Assembly (NCBI RefSeq): GCF_031755915.1
Contig: NC_083384.1
Coordinates: forward strand, 27,756,001-27,820,000
Length of the DNA: 64,000 nt
Reading direction: 5' to 3'
From: Ziziphus jujuba
Taxonomy: Eukaryota; Streptophyta; Magnoliopsida; Rosales; Rhamnaceae
Each line of letters begins with the position of its first letter. Position 1 is the first letter of the stretch. Positions 1 to 12,876 of this stretch are shown piece after piece. The notes below the pieces were generated by a model. It made no database searches, was not told the origin of the DNA, and saw only the letters and a list, made by a program, of their open reading frames with translations. The position numbers and the translations under genes are program-made.

Positions 1-118
1 CTAGTTTGCTTATTGGATATTTTGTTTTATCTTCGGCTATATATTTATATATATATATATATATAATAATTTTGCTATGAAAAGAATCTATTCATTAGAG
101 AGTAAAAGCGTCCAACCA

Positions 119-120
<2 letters not shown>

Positions 121-155
<35 letters not shown>
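121..155. repeat. (AT)n microsatellite
   Basis: An almost pure AT dinucleotide run of about 17 units, followed by further TA-rich sequence. It is probably length-polymorphic. Confidence 0.9.
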
Positions 156-163
<8 letters not shown>

Positions 164-2631
164 GACATATATACGCGTATGTGTGTGTTTAAATTTGTAT
201 GGCTTCGAAGTTTGGTTGTAAATAGCTTTGTGCTTTCGGTCTTACCCGTTCTCAATTCGTTTCTATTGCTGGTAATCAGTGTTTGATTGCTTTTTTTTTT
301 TTTTTTCTCTTTTTTCTATGTTAATTTTAATGATTTCATGAGTTTTTATGTAAGTTTCTCTGTGGCTCTGTTAATCTGTGCGTGTGTTCTATGTCCACCT
401 AAGTTCTTATTGAGGTATTTGTTTATTTATTATTACTGATTTTTTTTTTTTCCTAATAGAAAACCTTTTCTTTTTATTTAGATTTTATATAAAGCTTTAG
501 ATTATTCTTACTGCAATACTAACCAAGCTAACATCGAAAACATATTTTAATCAATGTGAGAATTAAAAAGTAGAAGAAAAATTTATTGTAAACTATGTAT
601 TTTAATATCTTAAACTACTTGTCCTCGGTAATCCATATAGCTTTACTCTCTTCGGTTCCAAGTTCAAGTACATTAAATGCTTTTCCAAAAATTTGAAAAA
701 ACACAAACAATTTCAATCACTTAATTTTTAACAGGATTAACTTAGTTGTACGTTTTTCACATCCACATCTTAACGTCTTAACAAACATACAGGGAGATAT
801 AATTTTCACAATTTGGACGTTAAAACTATTTAAGAGCCAAGCCTAGGCCATATGGCCTTGATACAACATGGTCACATATTCATCTATTTCTTTATAAAAT
901 ACCAATTTTTGGAATAGTTGGTACTTAGACATTGGGATGCTAATTAATTTAGAAGCTACAAATAATGAACTTTGACATCCCATATCCCAAGGGACAAGGC
1001 CAAGGCCTTCAGTAAAGAGAACCACTGACTTTGTGAAGCCTTTGAGAACTCAGTTAATCAACTTTAATATTCAAAAGTCATGCTTTTTTCAGTAACCCAG
1101 TATTAGTTGAAAGAAAAAAAGACAAAAAGGTTGCAATTATCTAACCCCTTATTCGTGATGTGTATATATATATATATATATATATATTTTCAACTATCTA
1201 ACCCCTTGTTTCGTAATGTTTATATTTATATTTATTTATTTATTTAATAGAGAGCAAGCATACAAGAATATAAATGATTGATTATTATGATAGTCTTAAA
1301 GAAATGTAAATTAAAATGAAGCTCATTTTATAATTAAAATGCATGGCTTCCATTTTAGTACTTTACCATTTGATAGTTTATTTACACTTTTAGTTAATTA
1401 AGAGGTATATTAATTTCTGATACAAATATTGATAATTAAAAATTGCGTATCTTTCTCTTAGAAGGTTTTTGAGAGAACTAATATGGAACTGACAATAGAC
1501 TCTTCTTCGATGATCAAGTTAGAAAAAAGAATTTGGATGCCAACCCTAATGCGCTGTATCACAAGATCAAATAAGAAAACTAAGGGAGTGGTGCAATATA
1601 CCCCATAACAATCATTTAAAGGACAATTTGATTATGCATGAAAAAAATTGTAAACCAAAAACTAAAATAAAAACACAAACATCATATGAGCGTTAAGGAT
1701 TGTATACTTTTATTGATCCCTTTAAGAACAATTTAATTAAGGGTCATTATATTACTAATTCTAATTTGAAACTTTTTATGTTTTATAGTTTAAATAATCT
1801 AATTTCTCTTATTATTTAAGGAATAATAAAATTATTTATTGGGAGAATCAGAAATAATCAAACAGAAGAGTGACATATAATTTAGGGGATATTCTTGTGC
1901 ACATGGCATCTCAAAATGAAGTGATAGGAAAGGAAACACAATCAATTTATAAAAAGCACTACATTTAGCTGGCTAACAATTTAACAAGGGTCTCAAAAGG
2001 GACAAAGAACATGTGGGCTTGCATTAAGTTATAATGTTTTACCATATTTTATGAGGTGGAGATTTTTTGTGGACTTCCAAATCCAAAAAACCAATATTTG
2101 TATTTTGTTGCATAAAACTTATATACTAACAAAAGATATTTCTTAAATCAACATATATAAGCAACACAAGCATAAATTTTGTGTTGACTATGGAGATTAG
2201 TTCATATGAAAATCATGATAAATTAAAATGAATTATGAGCAAAGAAGAAAAATTATTTTGAATTGAATATTCAATACATTAACGTTTGAATGTAAACAAA
2301 AGAAAAAAAAAAAAATCTTACATTTTAAGTTATTTAGAAGACAAAATAGAAAGTCATTATATCCCATGATTGGACCATCAAAACATTAAATGAGGAGGAG
2401 CCAGTTCATAATATTCCTTCAGGATATGCTTAGCATCCTCTTTCTCTCTCTAAATAAATATACACAATATATCCTCATCCCCATCCTCATCTATTTCCCC
2501 ATTTATATTGGAGACGGATTAAGGCAGGGATTCATTACGTTAGGGCAGGTATCTCTGTTCCCAACCTGTTCCCCATTTATTTTTTAAAAAGGTTTAATTT
2601 TATTAAAAAAAATTAAAATTTTTAATTTTTT

Positions 2632-3345
2632 AAAGGAATATTTTATTTACACCATTCGAAATTTGGCATATATATAAAAATATCCTTAAAGTATTGAAAA
2701 AATCATTAACACCCTCCTATAGTAGTTTATTTATCCTTATACCCTTCTAAATTAAATTACTTTTAAATTTCTTTTGTTTCTTTTTTTTTTTAACTATAAT
2801 TAGTTTAAAAACTTCAAAGTTTTTTTTCTTAATTTTTAATTAAATTCTATTTAAACCATGTGATAATTTTTCTTTTTTTTTTTTTTAAAAAAAACTATGC
2901 GATAATTTTAATTACATAAGCTTTTTAAAGTAAATTGTATATTTTTGACAAATACATTTAGGTTAAATATATTTTATTATAATTTTAATATATTTTAATA
3001 CATTTTAATTAAATATATTTGACAAATTATCACTTAGTTTAAAAAGATTATTTATTTAAAATCATCACATAATTTTTAAAAAATTGAAAAAATATCACAT
3101 AGTTTAAATAAAATTAGTTAAAAAAAATAAAGCAAACTTTCAAATCTTCAAATTAATTTTTACAAAATCAAAAAAAAAAATGTTTTACAGAAAGGGGAAA
3201 AAAAAACATTTATTGGTAATTTAATTTTATTAAAGATATAGAGATAATTTAACTTCTCGTAAGGTGTTGATGATTTATTAGAAATCTAAATAATATTTTT
3301 ATATTTAACTCAAACTTTAACGAAAGTAAATGAAATATTTTTTTT
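2632..3345. mobile_element. Foldback, MITE-like element with long inverted arms
   Basis: The reverse complement of about 2632-2860 aligns along its length with about 3110-3345. Paired blocks include the 'acaccctcctatag' stretch near 2709 with 'cgtaaggtgttgatg' near 3258, and 'accatgtgataatttt' near 2857 with 'atatcacatagttt' near 3092. The outer ends ('ggaatattttatttac' and the complement of 'gtaaatgaaatatt') also pair. There is no coding capacity. The outer sequence resembles the GGTAAATTTCATTTACACC-type ends of common plant non-autonomous DNA elements. I could not fix exact ends or a target duplication. Confidence 0.6.
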
Positions 3346-5013
3346 AAATAATATTTTGAAACATATAATTGAATGTATGAAAAATTAAAAATAATAATAA
3401 TTTTTATTATATATATAATATATTTAGGACTATATTTTCTGTCCCCGCCTGATTAACCGAGAAATGGGGCGGGATAGCGTGAGGTCGGAGCACCATTGGG
3501 CAAATTATCACCCGCAACCATAATAACTATTTATAATTTTTAATTGTTCAAGCACTTATGTGTGTGGTGATGATTCAATGGCCAAAATGTATTTTTGTTA
3601 AATATTTTTGCAAATACAACACTTTTCTCAATCCCATAATAGTTACGTATAAAACTTTTTCTCTTTATGCGCGTGATGATGCCACGTGGATAGTGGAAAG
3701 AGTTTTTTTTTTTTTTTTTCAAATTATTAAAATAAAAAGTGGATAATATTACTTTTTTAGAGTTAACATCTTTTTGTTGTTTTCAAAGTGACAAAATGGT
3801 TGGCAATGGGACCGATAAAGGCATAGGGAGTGCATGTGAGTTGTGGGGGGCAGAAGACCAAGAAGGTATCCCATGAGTATGAGTTGTCTTGCATAATTGG
3901 TGTGCCAAATTTTGTTCATCAAAAGCTCAATAAGAAAGAATATTAACAATCAAATTGGATTTGCCCCCACATGCCCTCACTGACTTTTTCCAAATATATA
4001 TAACAAAACAAATACCACTACCTATCCATATCATTAAATATATACATGTATTTCACCCAAAAAAAAAAACAAATTATGCACACACATATTTATAGACTTA
4101 GCCAATAATAAAATCTTTAAGAATACATGATAAGGGGTTCAAATTTTAATTTGCATGAAATCCTTCCCCCCACCAATTTTAATAAGTTTGAGTTTAACAT
4201 TGATCAAAACATATATATATAACTATAATTTATATACATACATTCACTTTTTGTGTGACGAACGATAATATGCATATTAAATTAAATGTATAATTCAAAA
4301 ACATTTATCATAAAAATAAAAAATTATCCATCGTAGTAAAATTGTATATTTATATTATACCAATTTATAAAGGAAAAAGATATATATATAATCTGTGTTT
4401 TAAAAATTAACTTCTAACTTAAAATAGAAAAAATGGTGATGTGAGAAAATATTAAAGGTTGCAACATTTATAATTTTTTTTGGGGATTTTAATTGTTAAT
4501 TGATATGATACTTATATGACCTATTATACCATTATATGGTCCTATAATATTAGGTCCAAAAAATAATTATCTTGTTCTCAAAACAAAAGATATATTTGGT
4601 TTTGGGTCTAATGCCCATTTATTTTAATAAATATGCTTAAACAAGATGGATTTAGTAAGGCAAATGTACATTATTTAATTATTTCAATCATAAACAATCA
4701 ATTTGATAGTAATCAAGATGAAACTTTCTTTTTAGCGTTGTGTGGCCACTTAACCTTAAAAGCTAAAACGATTCCTCTATGTCGGATTCATTAAGGGCCA
4801 ATGGAAAAGTACTTATAATAATAAAAAGAAAAGATTCATTGACTTCAAAAATTTAAAAGAATTTGGTTAATTTTATTAGTATTAGTTTCATAACATTTTG
4901 TGACCATCTATATGGATTAAGAAAACTATTATGGATTTCATTAGTTCATATTTAAAAATCAATAAGAAAAAAGTAATCTTAATTATTTAAGAAAAAAGAA
5001 ACGATGATGTTAG

Positions 5014-5120
5014 CCGTTGGGGAGGGGGTAGTATATAGCCGTTGCTAGCCACGTGGTTACACTAAATACATTTACACTCTGCCTAACGGTCACAAAAACG
5101 GCCAATTAATCACAGCCGTT
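5014..5120. promoter_or_regulatory. Cluster of five AACGG/CCGTT cores and a G-box
   Basis: CCGTT occurs at 5014, 5039 and 5116 and AACGG at 5085 and 5097. The palindromic G-box core CACGTG is at 5050-5055. AACGG is the core of MYB-binding and mitosis-specific activator (MSA) elements, and CACGTG binds bZIP and bHLH factors. The cluster is about 1.3 kb upstream of the PIP1 start codon. That it controls this gene is inference. Confidence 0.4.
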
Positions 5121-6237
5121 GGATTTCTTTTCCTTAACCTATGTGGCTCTGATTTATTTGAATTCTTTCCCCACCCTGTCACTTCAGAACCCTTTGGAAT
5201 TTTCTTCCAAAAAGTAATAAAATGCAATAGCGATAGCAGTGGAGCCCTATCACACCTTGAAAAGGAAAAAGAATTTTAAGTTAAAAGAAAAAAAAAATCT
5301 ATTATTATGAGATAAAAACCATCTTCTAATTTTCTTTAAGTTTCTTTTGTTTTTGCTTTGCGTTTTTTTTTTTTTTTCCCTAATAGAAATTCATTTTGAT
5401 AAAATAGTTAAAGATTGTTTTTTTTTTTTTAATTTAAAGTATACGACGTTTTATGGTCCCAAAGGTTAATGAAAAAGGGTCAATGAAATCAAGTTCTTTT
5501 TCTTCTTCTTTTTTTTTTTTTTTTTTTGTGAGAAAGCATGAAAAGCAATATGTTAAATTTTGTGAAAAATATTGACATTAAATTAGTTAGTCTATACCAA
5601 TTTTTCACTTTAGCCAATCAATCTTGCACATCTGGGAAGGAAAACATAAGTTTTCACTGGTCGGTTAACTAGTAAACAGTAGCTGAAGGTTCTACAAAAA
5701 GAATAACTAATAAATGAAAAAGAAAAAATTAAAGCGTAAAAAAAAAAAAAAAGTTCAAAATGATGGAGGTGTGTGTGACCACAAAGGGACAACAACCAAT
5801 TTAATTTAATTTATTTCCTTTGTTTACACAATTTCTTTATTATGGTTAGGTATGCGAATCAAATGGCTCAGAACAACAAATCAAAAAAAAAAAAAAAAAA
5901 AGGCATAAGAAAATCAAAAAAGTTCACAAAGACAAAAAATAATAAAAAAGGATGACAAACTGTAGGGGATAAGAACAACCACAAACCAGCCAAAACATGT
6001 CAGCATCCTTCTGCCCTTTCCAGAACAATCCCCAAGATGCCAATTCCCCCCCTTATTTTATGTCCATTATTATCCAACAAATTGCTATTAAACAAATATT
6101 ACTTTTTATAAACACTTAATAAAAACTTGTTTCTCATAATTAATTTTAAAAATTTCATTGGCAAAAGAAAAAAAAAAATTTTTAAAATTTCAAGTACAAC
6201 TCATTAAATTCATGGGCCAAATAATAGACTGCTTAGC

Positions 6238-6244
6238 TATAAAG
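6238..6244 (+). promoter_or_regulatory. Putative TATA box of the PIP1 gene
   Basis: TATAAAG lies 137 bp before the start codon and 84 bp before the GA tract of the leader. Position and sequence suit a plant TATA box. No transcript data are available. Confidence 0.5.
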
Positions 6245-6330
6245 TCATCCCCACCTATCTCACACTACACATATCCTTCTTTGCTTTGAGTGTTCTGGGA
6301 GAGAAAAAAAGCAACTTTCTACATTTTTGA

Positions 6331-6357
6331 GAGAGATAGAGAGAGAGAGAGAGAGAG
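6331..6357 (+). repeat. (GA)n microsatellite in the PIP1 5' leader
   Basis: A GA run just 18 bp before the start codon. GA/CT tracts are common in plant leaders and can bind BARLEY B RECOMBINANT/BASIC PENTACYSTEINE proteins. A functional role here is inferred. Confidence 0.8.
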
Positions 6358-6374
6358 CTTCGGGGTGAGTGACA

Positions 6375-8177
6375 ATGGAGGGGAAAGAAGAGGATGTTAA
6401 GCTTGGAGCAAACAAGTACTCAGAGAGGCAACCCTTGGGCACATCAGCTCAAACAGACAAGGATTACAAAGAGCCACCACCAGCTCCTCTGTTTGAGCCA
6501 GGGGAGCTCACTTCATGGTCCTTCTATAGGGCTGGGATTGCAGAGTTTATGGCAACCTTCTTGTTCCTCTATATCACTATCTTGACTGTAATGGGTGTGT
6601 CTAAGTCACCCTCTAAATGTGCCTCTGTGGGTGTTCAAGGGATTGCTTGGGCTTTTGGTGGTATGATCTTTGCCCTTGTGTACTGCACTGCTGGTATCTC
6701 AGGTAAACTTTTCTCTCATTAATCTCAAGCTCCACAAAAGAATACAAGAAAAAAATGAATTTTTACTTTAGACTTCTAGTGATTATTCATGGGTTTTCTA
6801 AATTTCCTTCTTAGAATGCTATATAGTGCTCAAAGTTTTGATCTTTGCGCCAAAAAAAAAAAAAAAAAAAGAAGAAGAAGAAGAAGAAAGCAGAATACTG
6901 TTTTTTAACTGAAAATTCTAGAGAGAATGTTCATGGGTTTTCTCTAGTTTTTTCTTCATTAATTTGAAAGATGTGAGTTTTGGCCTTTACTAAACCAGAT
7001 CTGTATGTATGGCTTTTTGTTTATTTTGGTACAGGAGGACATATAAACCCAGCTGTGACTTTTGGACTGTTTTTGGCAAGGAAGCTGTCCCTTACAAGAG
7101 CTGTTTTCTACATAGTGGCGCAGTGCCTTGGTGCAATCTGTGGTGCTGGTGTTGTGAAGGGATTCGAAAAGCACAGTTATGAGGTGTTGGGTGGTGGAGC
7201 TAACTCTGTGAACCCTGGCTACACCAAAGGTGATGGTCTTGGTGCTGAGATTGTTGGCACTTTTGTCCTTGTTTACACTGTCTTTTCTGCTACTGATGCC
7301 AAGAGAAGCGCCAGAGACTCTCATGTCCCTGTATGAAATCTCTCACTTTCAATTTTCTCTTTGTCTTTTTGCTACTCAATTTGTATATGTTTTTTTGAAA
7401 TTTTCTGTGTTTTCAGGCAATTGTTTTCTTGTTGGATTTCGTTTGCTATGTATATAGTTTTTTAGTAGTTAATTTAAGACTGAACTTGCTATTGGTTAAT
7501 TGTCTAATATTTTGTAGGAGAATTGTGGGGTTTAATATTTTATATATAATTTTCCATTCCTTTGAAAAATCGTTTTGTCTTTTTTTTTTTTTAATTTTTA
7601 ATTTCCCTCTGAATAACTAGATATATATATATATATATATATATATTTATTTATTTATTTATTTTTCCCATACTACAAAACTAGTTGCTGCAGGAAATTT
7701 GGTTTTAGATCTGATTATTCTGGAACTTGTGGTGAATATGAATCGCAAAATTGTTCTTTCAGTATCAATGTTTTAGACCAGAGTCTACTAGATTTACATG
7801 CTACACGATTTGAAAACTGATTTATGGAATATATATTAATATTGGTTCTTTGTAAGCAGATTTTGGCCCCTCTTCCTATCGGGTTTGCAGTGTTCTTGGT
7901 TCACTTGGCCACAATCCCCATCACAGGAACTGGCATTAACCCTGCCAGGAGTCTTGGAGCTGCCATTATCTACAACAAAGAGCATGCATGGAAGGACCAT
8001 GTAAGTGTATATTTTTTTTATTCAAAGCCTTTGTACATTTTTTGAGGTTGAATATGGAGATTTATGTAAATTGTTTTACAGTGGATCTTCTGGGTTGGAC
8101 CTTTCATCGGAGCTGCTCTTGCTGCTGTGTACCACCAGATTGTTATCAGAGCCATTCCTTTCAAGACCAGGGCTTAG
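6375..8177 (+). CDS. PIP1: Plasma membrane intrinsic protein, PIP1 aquaporin (4 exons, 286 aa)
   Basis: Aquaporin of the plasma membrane; PIP1 members carry water, and often CO2 or small solutes, usually in heterotetramers with PIP2. Exons are 6375-6702, 7035-7330, 7860-8000 and 8082-8177, all with GT/AG borders; this three-intron layout is typical of PIP genes. The ATG at 6375 gives the PIP1-type start [11 protein letters not shown]; an in-frame GTG at 6369 is not needed. NPA motifs are at residues 114-116 and 235-237. The selectivity filter looks canonical, with His223, Thr232 and Arg238. Ser128, after ARKL in loop B, matches the conserved phosphorylation site. The long N-terminal tail ([12 protein letters not shown]) and short C-terminus place it in PIP1 rather than PIP2. 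A TATA box and GA tract precede it. No defect seen. Confidence 0.96.
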
Positions 8178-11100
8178 ATTTATCTTCCGAAACTAGTCTT
8201 GCATGCTCATCTCTGGTTGACACTTATTTCCTATTTTGGTATCTCTTTTTTTTATTTTCATCTTCTTTTTGTAGTTTTTTAACTAATCTCCATGTGAACC
8301 TGGTCTGAATGTGAAGATTATTATATGTAAATTAATTATCCAGTATTCGTGATGTATTCAAAATTATGTGCATGACAGCGTTAAATGGAGAATTATTCTT
8401 TTTTATGTTGTAAGTCAATTTGTTTTTATCTGTTTTATTATATTTTAATATTTTTGCTGAAAGGGTAAATTTTGGTTTGGTTGGCATACTTTTTCTATTG
8501 GTAGATAAACTAGAATCCATAGTTATGAAGATGTTTATAATTTGTTTTATTAGCATTTTCAGTAATGAATAGGGGCTCTTCTTATGAAGTGATATAAGAA
8601 ATGGGACTATTTCCTTTACGGATTTCAGGTTTCCCCTTTTGGCTTTTTTCAAGGAAAAAAAAAAAAACCAGACTAACATATAAAAATGATAAAGAAATTT
8701 AAAAACAATCCAAGTGCACGATGCACAATTCATGAAAAGTGAATGTTGGAAATTTTACCTTGTATTTATTGCTAAGAAAGTGAAGATGAAAATGGATAAA
8801 CATGATTTTATGTATTTATTCTATGTTGGGTGAGAAATTACATGGATAAGACAACTAGAAATTTTGAAATTTTTGTAATAAATATATAAATTTATGAAGA
8901 CCTTTCTAGAGCTATATCTAAAAGAGCACTATAAAATTGGAAATTTAAATGAATTATAATTTACTTAAAATGAGCCTTTCAAAAAAAAAAAAAAAACACT
9001 TAATTTCTAACTACTATTTCTTTTTCTAGTGAAAAAAAACCCTTAATTCTATTAAAAAAAAAACCTATGTAATTTAAATGTTCTTTAAAAGTATAAAGAA
9101 TAATTTATAAAATTTATTATTAAATTTAAAAATGATATCAATTATTTTCTTTTTTCTTTTTTTTTTAAAAAAATCCATATTATTATTGGAATCATCATTC
9201 ACATGTTCAAGTTTTTCTTTTTTTTTTTAATCATATTAAAAGTATTTGTTACCAAAAATGATTTTTGTATACTTATAAGATAAATATAATTTTAAATTTT
9301 AACTTTTGATATAATTTAAAAATTAAAAAAAATTATAATATTATCTAATTTGAATCACAATATATATAACTATATATATAATGTATATGGAAAGCGTTCT
9401 CCATAACAAAATTTTTTTGACAAATAAGAATTAATCTAATCTAATGTTCATATTTATATTTTTAAAACCATTAAATATTTGGCATCCATATTCTGCGCAT
9501 TTGCAGTCTTTTTGGTTATTTTTTTGGGCCCTTTATTAAAAACAAAAAAATTATTACTATTAAAATTAGTTTCTAAAATCAATATTACTCCTGATTAAGT
9601 AATAATATCCTGACCTCCAAACCCCATATGATCATTCAACGAACATATTAAATTAAAAAAGAAAAAATATTATTTGATATTAACACTCATATTCTCTCTT
9701 TTACAAATAGTTTTATCTATAATATAAAATATATTAACAGTATCATAATTTTAATAATTTTTTAATATTCCAATGATATCTATAAATAAAATATGTCAAA
9801 AAACCTTAAATATTAAAAAAAAAAATTGGATATACATTAAAACTTTTTTATAATCATATATTAAAACTAAATTAATTTTATAATTATGAAGGTGTTATAA
9901 TTTAATCGAGTTGTAGTTAAAATTACTTTAACGTTAACAAGAAGATATTCATTCCAACAAGTTAATAGATGTTGTGGCAACTCTAAAAAAATAAATTATT
10001 ATCTTAAATAATTTGATATAAATATTTTTATATTATATTGAATCTTAAATATAAGATACCATATAATTTTTGTAATATATAAATGATTATTATTACGTGG
10101 AGGTAAAATTTCTTAACATAGGGAAAAAAAAAAAGAAAAAAGATATAACTTATTAGAGTGTTATTTTTATTGTTATTTATAATGGATTCAAATTAGGATC
10201 AAATTTTTTATAATTAGATAGAAATTATTCAAACACAAAGTATCATTATAAAGAAATTTTACCATATAACAGATTATCCCATTTCTCTCTTTCCCTTGGT
10301 CTCTTTTCCAATGTTCTTTCCCCTCCACCATCTCTCTCTTTTCTCTCCCTCACCTCCCTATAACTCTCTCTTACGATCTCTCTCCTCTCTCTTTCTTCTC
10401 CCTCTCTCCTCCATAACTCTCTCTCTCTCTCTCTCCTCTCTTTCATATATGTGAAATACTGCATATATCTATATATATATATATATATTTTTTTTTTCCC
10501 CCTCTTGCAAATTATTGAACCCAACATAAGAGAAATTCTAATTTTTTTCCTTTCATATTTTTTTTCCTCTCATTTGTCCTCTATTTCTTTTTTCCTTTAA
10601 TCTTTCCAACATCCAGACAAAGTCTAAAGGTATTAAGAAAAATTATGAATTGTGATGTATGTATATTTAATTTAAATCATTAAGATAAAATAAAATATGT
10701 ATAAATTATTAGTGAAGCTAGTAAAAACACATTTTAGAATGCATATGTGTAAATTGTAGTGCAGCTAACATATTTTATGATATTGATATCATTATCCTAT
10801 ATTATCAAGGTCAATTTTCATTTATATCCTCTTAATTTGTTATAATTACACTTCAACTTTAAGGCTTTGGAAAATTATCATTATTTCCTTTTGATTTTGT
10901 ATATTTATCAAAATATAATGAATTTATCAGTTTTTACCGTTTAATTTTAATATTAAAAACAAAAGATAAGTTAAAAATAAATATTTTTATAATTGAATAA
11001 CAATATAAAAATATAATTTTGGTTTTAAAATTAATAGATAAAAATTATCAAAAGACAAATAAATCTGTTTTGATAAATATAGAAAACTTAAAAAAGTTAT

Positions 11101-12366
11101 AAAATTTAAATATAATTAACACAAAATCGAAAGATATAAATGAAAATTTTCCATTTGATTAATTGTTTAAACAAATTTACTTTTCCCTGCTAAATTTTTA
11201 ATTGGAACAGTTAAAACAAAAGAAAATACACTCAATTACCAATTTTAGTGGCAAGATGGTTTATTTGGGGTGACAAATAGCAATATGTTGGAAATATCCC
11301 ACAATTAGACGTCCTGTCCGTCCGATTCAAATCACATCAATCAATTTCCAACTGCAAGGAGCAAATCCAATGGTAATGGTGTAGGTGGAGGTCCATAAGT
11401 TCATCATGGTGGGGCCACCCCACTAATTATTTGTATTGTCCATTGTGGTGCTGAGTGCCTTTGATGATTCAAAATCTGAAATCGAACGGTAAACCACCCG
11501 TTAAGGGTAATAACCTTCTGTATCCGTTCTCATTCAAACGTGGAAAAAGTTGAAATGATTTCTGTCAACTTTCCCCCATTTTTTAACAAATAAAAAATAA
11601 AATTAGAGTAAATAATTTACTTTCATGTTTCTTCGTTATTGCAAAATCATTTTACATAAATATTTTTCGAATCGAAATTTTTTATACGAAAAACAGAGTG
11701 TTTAAATGTTTTCACAATTGATATTTATACATTTTAATAAAAATTCAATTAATCATAAAATTAGTCAAAAATTAAAAAGAATTATGTAGCAGAAATAATA
11801 AAATAGCAACAAAAGGAAAAATATAAATGGGCATTTTCTCTAAAATCTTAATATACAACATACATATTGAAAACAGGCACAAAACAAAGAGAATAATATG
11901 CATATTTATCTCTCTCTCTCTCTCTCTCTCCCCCTATATATATACACTTTTTTTTTGGGCCATAAATATATTTTTAACCTAAAAAATATATGAAAAGTTA
12001 AATTAGCTAATTCTTGACAAAACAAATAGTTTCACTGGTTAGCATTTTTATTTAAGTTTATAAAATTATGAATTCGAATCATACAGGATTTTGCATAGGT
12101 TATATATTAGATATTTTGTTAAAAAACAAAAATTTGACTAGTCATCGTTAAATATAGAATATAACCGGCCAACAACATTGTTTTCTTTCTACATTTGTAT
12201 TTGTTTTTGTTTTCCTTTTTCCTTTTTTATCTTTTTTGGTTCCAACCATTTTTTTTATTAATTTATATTATTAATATTTTTCTGGCTTAAAAATAAAACA
12301 TTGCGTATGGTACAGTATAAACGTGTGTATTGTTGTTTGATTTGATGTGCTATGAATCAGTTGGCC
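8178..12366. other. AT-rich intergenic region between the PIP1 and TIC32-like genes
   Basis: The first 150-200 bp are probably the PIP1 3' UTR. The rest is AT-rich with homopolymer runs, a strongly pyrimidine-rich block at about 10280-10440 that ends in an (AT)n run, a MITE-like element at 10809-11152, and a CT run near 11911-11930. Between about 11480 and 11530 there are three AACGG/CCGTT cores. No gene was recognised. Confidence 0.7.
10809..11152. mobile_element. MITE-like element, 344 bp, with terminal inverted repeats
   Basis: The left end GGTCAATTTTCATTTATATC and the complement of the right end, GGAAAATTTTCATTTATATC, agree at 18 of 20 positions, and the similarity continues inward through most of both arms (for example 'tttgataaatata' in each). 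There is no coding capacity. The length and near-complete palindromy fit a non-autonomous foldback transposon. I found no convincing target site duplication, so the ends could be off by a few bases. Confidence 0.65.
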
Positions 12367-12374
12367 TATAAAAT
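12367..12374 (+). promoter_or_regulatory. Putative TATA box of the TIC32-like gene
   Basis: TATAAAAT lies 139 bp upstream of the start codon used for the gene. No better candidate was seen nearby. Confidence 0.5.
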
Positions 12375-12505
12375 ACAAAGAACAGAGTTGGGGTTGGAAG
12401 AGTGATAGAGTGGGAGTGTTAATGAGTGTGTAGCATTCTATTGTCAACTTTCTCGAATATTTGGATTTGGTTGGTTTTTATTTATTCTGAGCAAATCTCA
12501 GAACG

Positions 12506-12607
12506 ATGTGGATTTTTGGGCTCAAAGGGCCATCTGGGTTCTCTGCCTGTTCTACTGCTGAGGAAGTTACTCATGGAATCGATGGAGCTGGTCTCACCGC
12601 CATTGTT

Positions 12608-12645
<38 letters not shown>

Positions 12646-12845
12646 GTTTGTTTTGTATATATATTTTAATCTGGGTGTAATTTATTATTATTATTGGTCA
12701 TATTTTCGTTTCCATCTACTCTTCGTCCTCCGTTTGGTAGATGAGAAAAGCACAGGAAAGGAAAGTTATGGCTTTTTTCTGCTTTTTTAGTTGACTTTTA
12801 TTATGCGTACAACCAAGTAACCAAGCGGACCGTGGTCTTGTTTTC

Positions 12846-12876
<31 letters not shown>

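Larger units (their letters stand above)
1..6230. other. AT-rich intergenic region upstream of the PIP1 gene
   Basis: I see no convincing gene. The stretch holds (AT)n runs (about 45-65, 121-155, 1162-1186), many poly-A/T tracts, a foldback element (about 2632-3345, listed separately) and two G/C-richer patches (about 2460-2580 and 3430-3515) that look like halves of an older repeat. Short open frames of about 60 codons (for example 843-1025, minus) match no family I recognise. The last kilobase or so is the distal promoter of the aquaporin gene, with a G-box core at 5050-5055. Confidence 0.75.

Noticed and set aside
843..1025. A 60-codon minus-strand frame with unusually protein-like composition
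   Set aside because: I could not link it to any family, and there are no neighbouring exons with consistent splice sites. It may be a transposon scrap.
10246..10527. A 93-codon Arg/Glu-rich frame
   Set aside because: It is a translation of a CT/GA-rich low-complexity tract.
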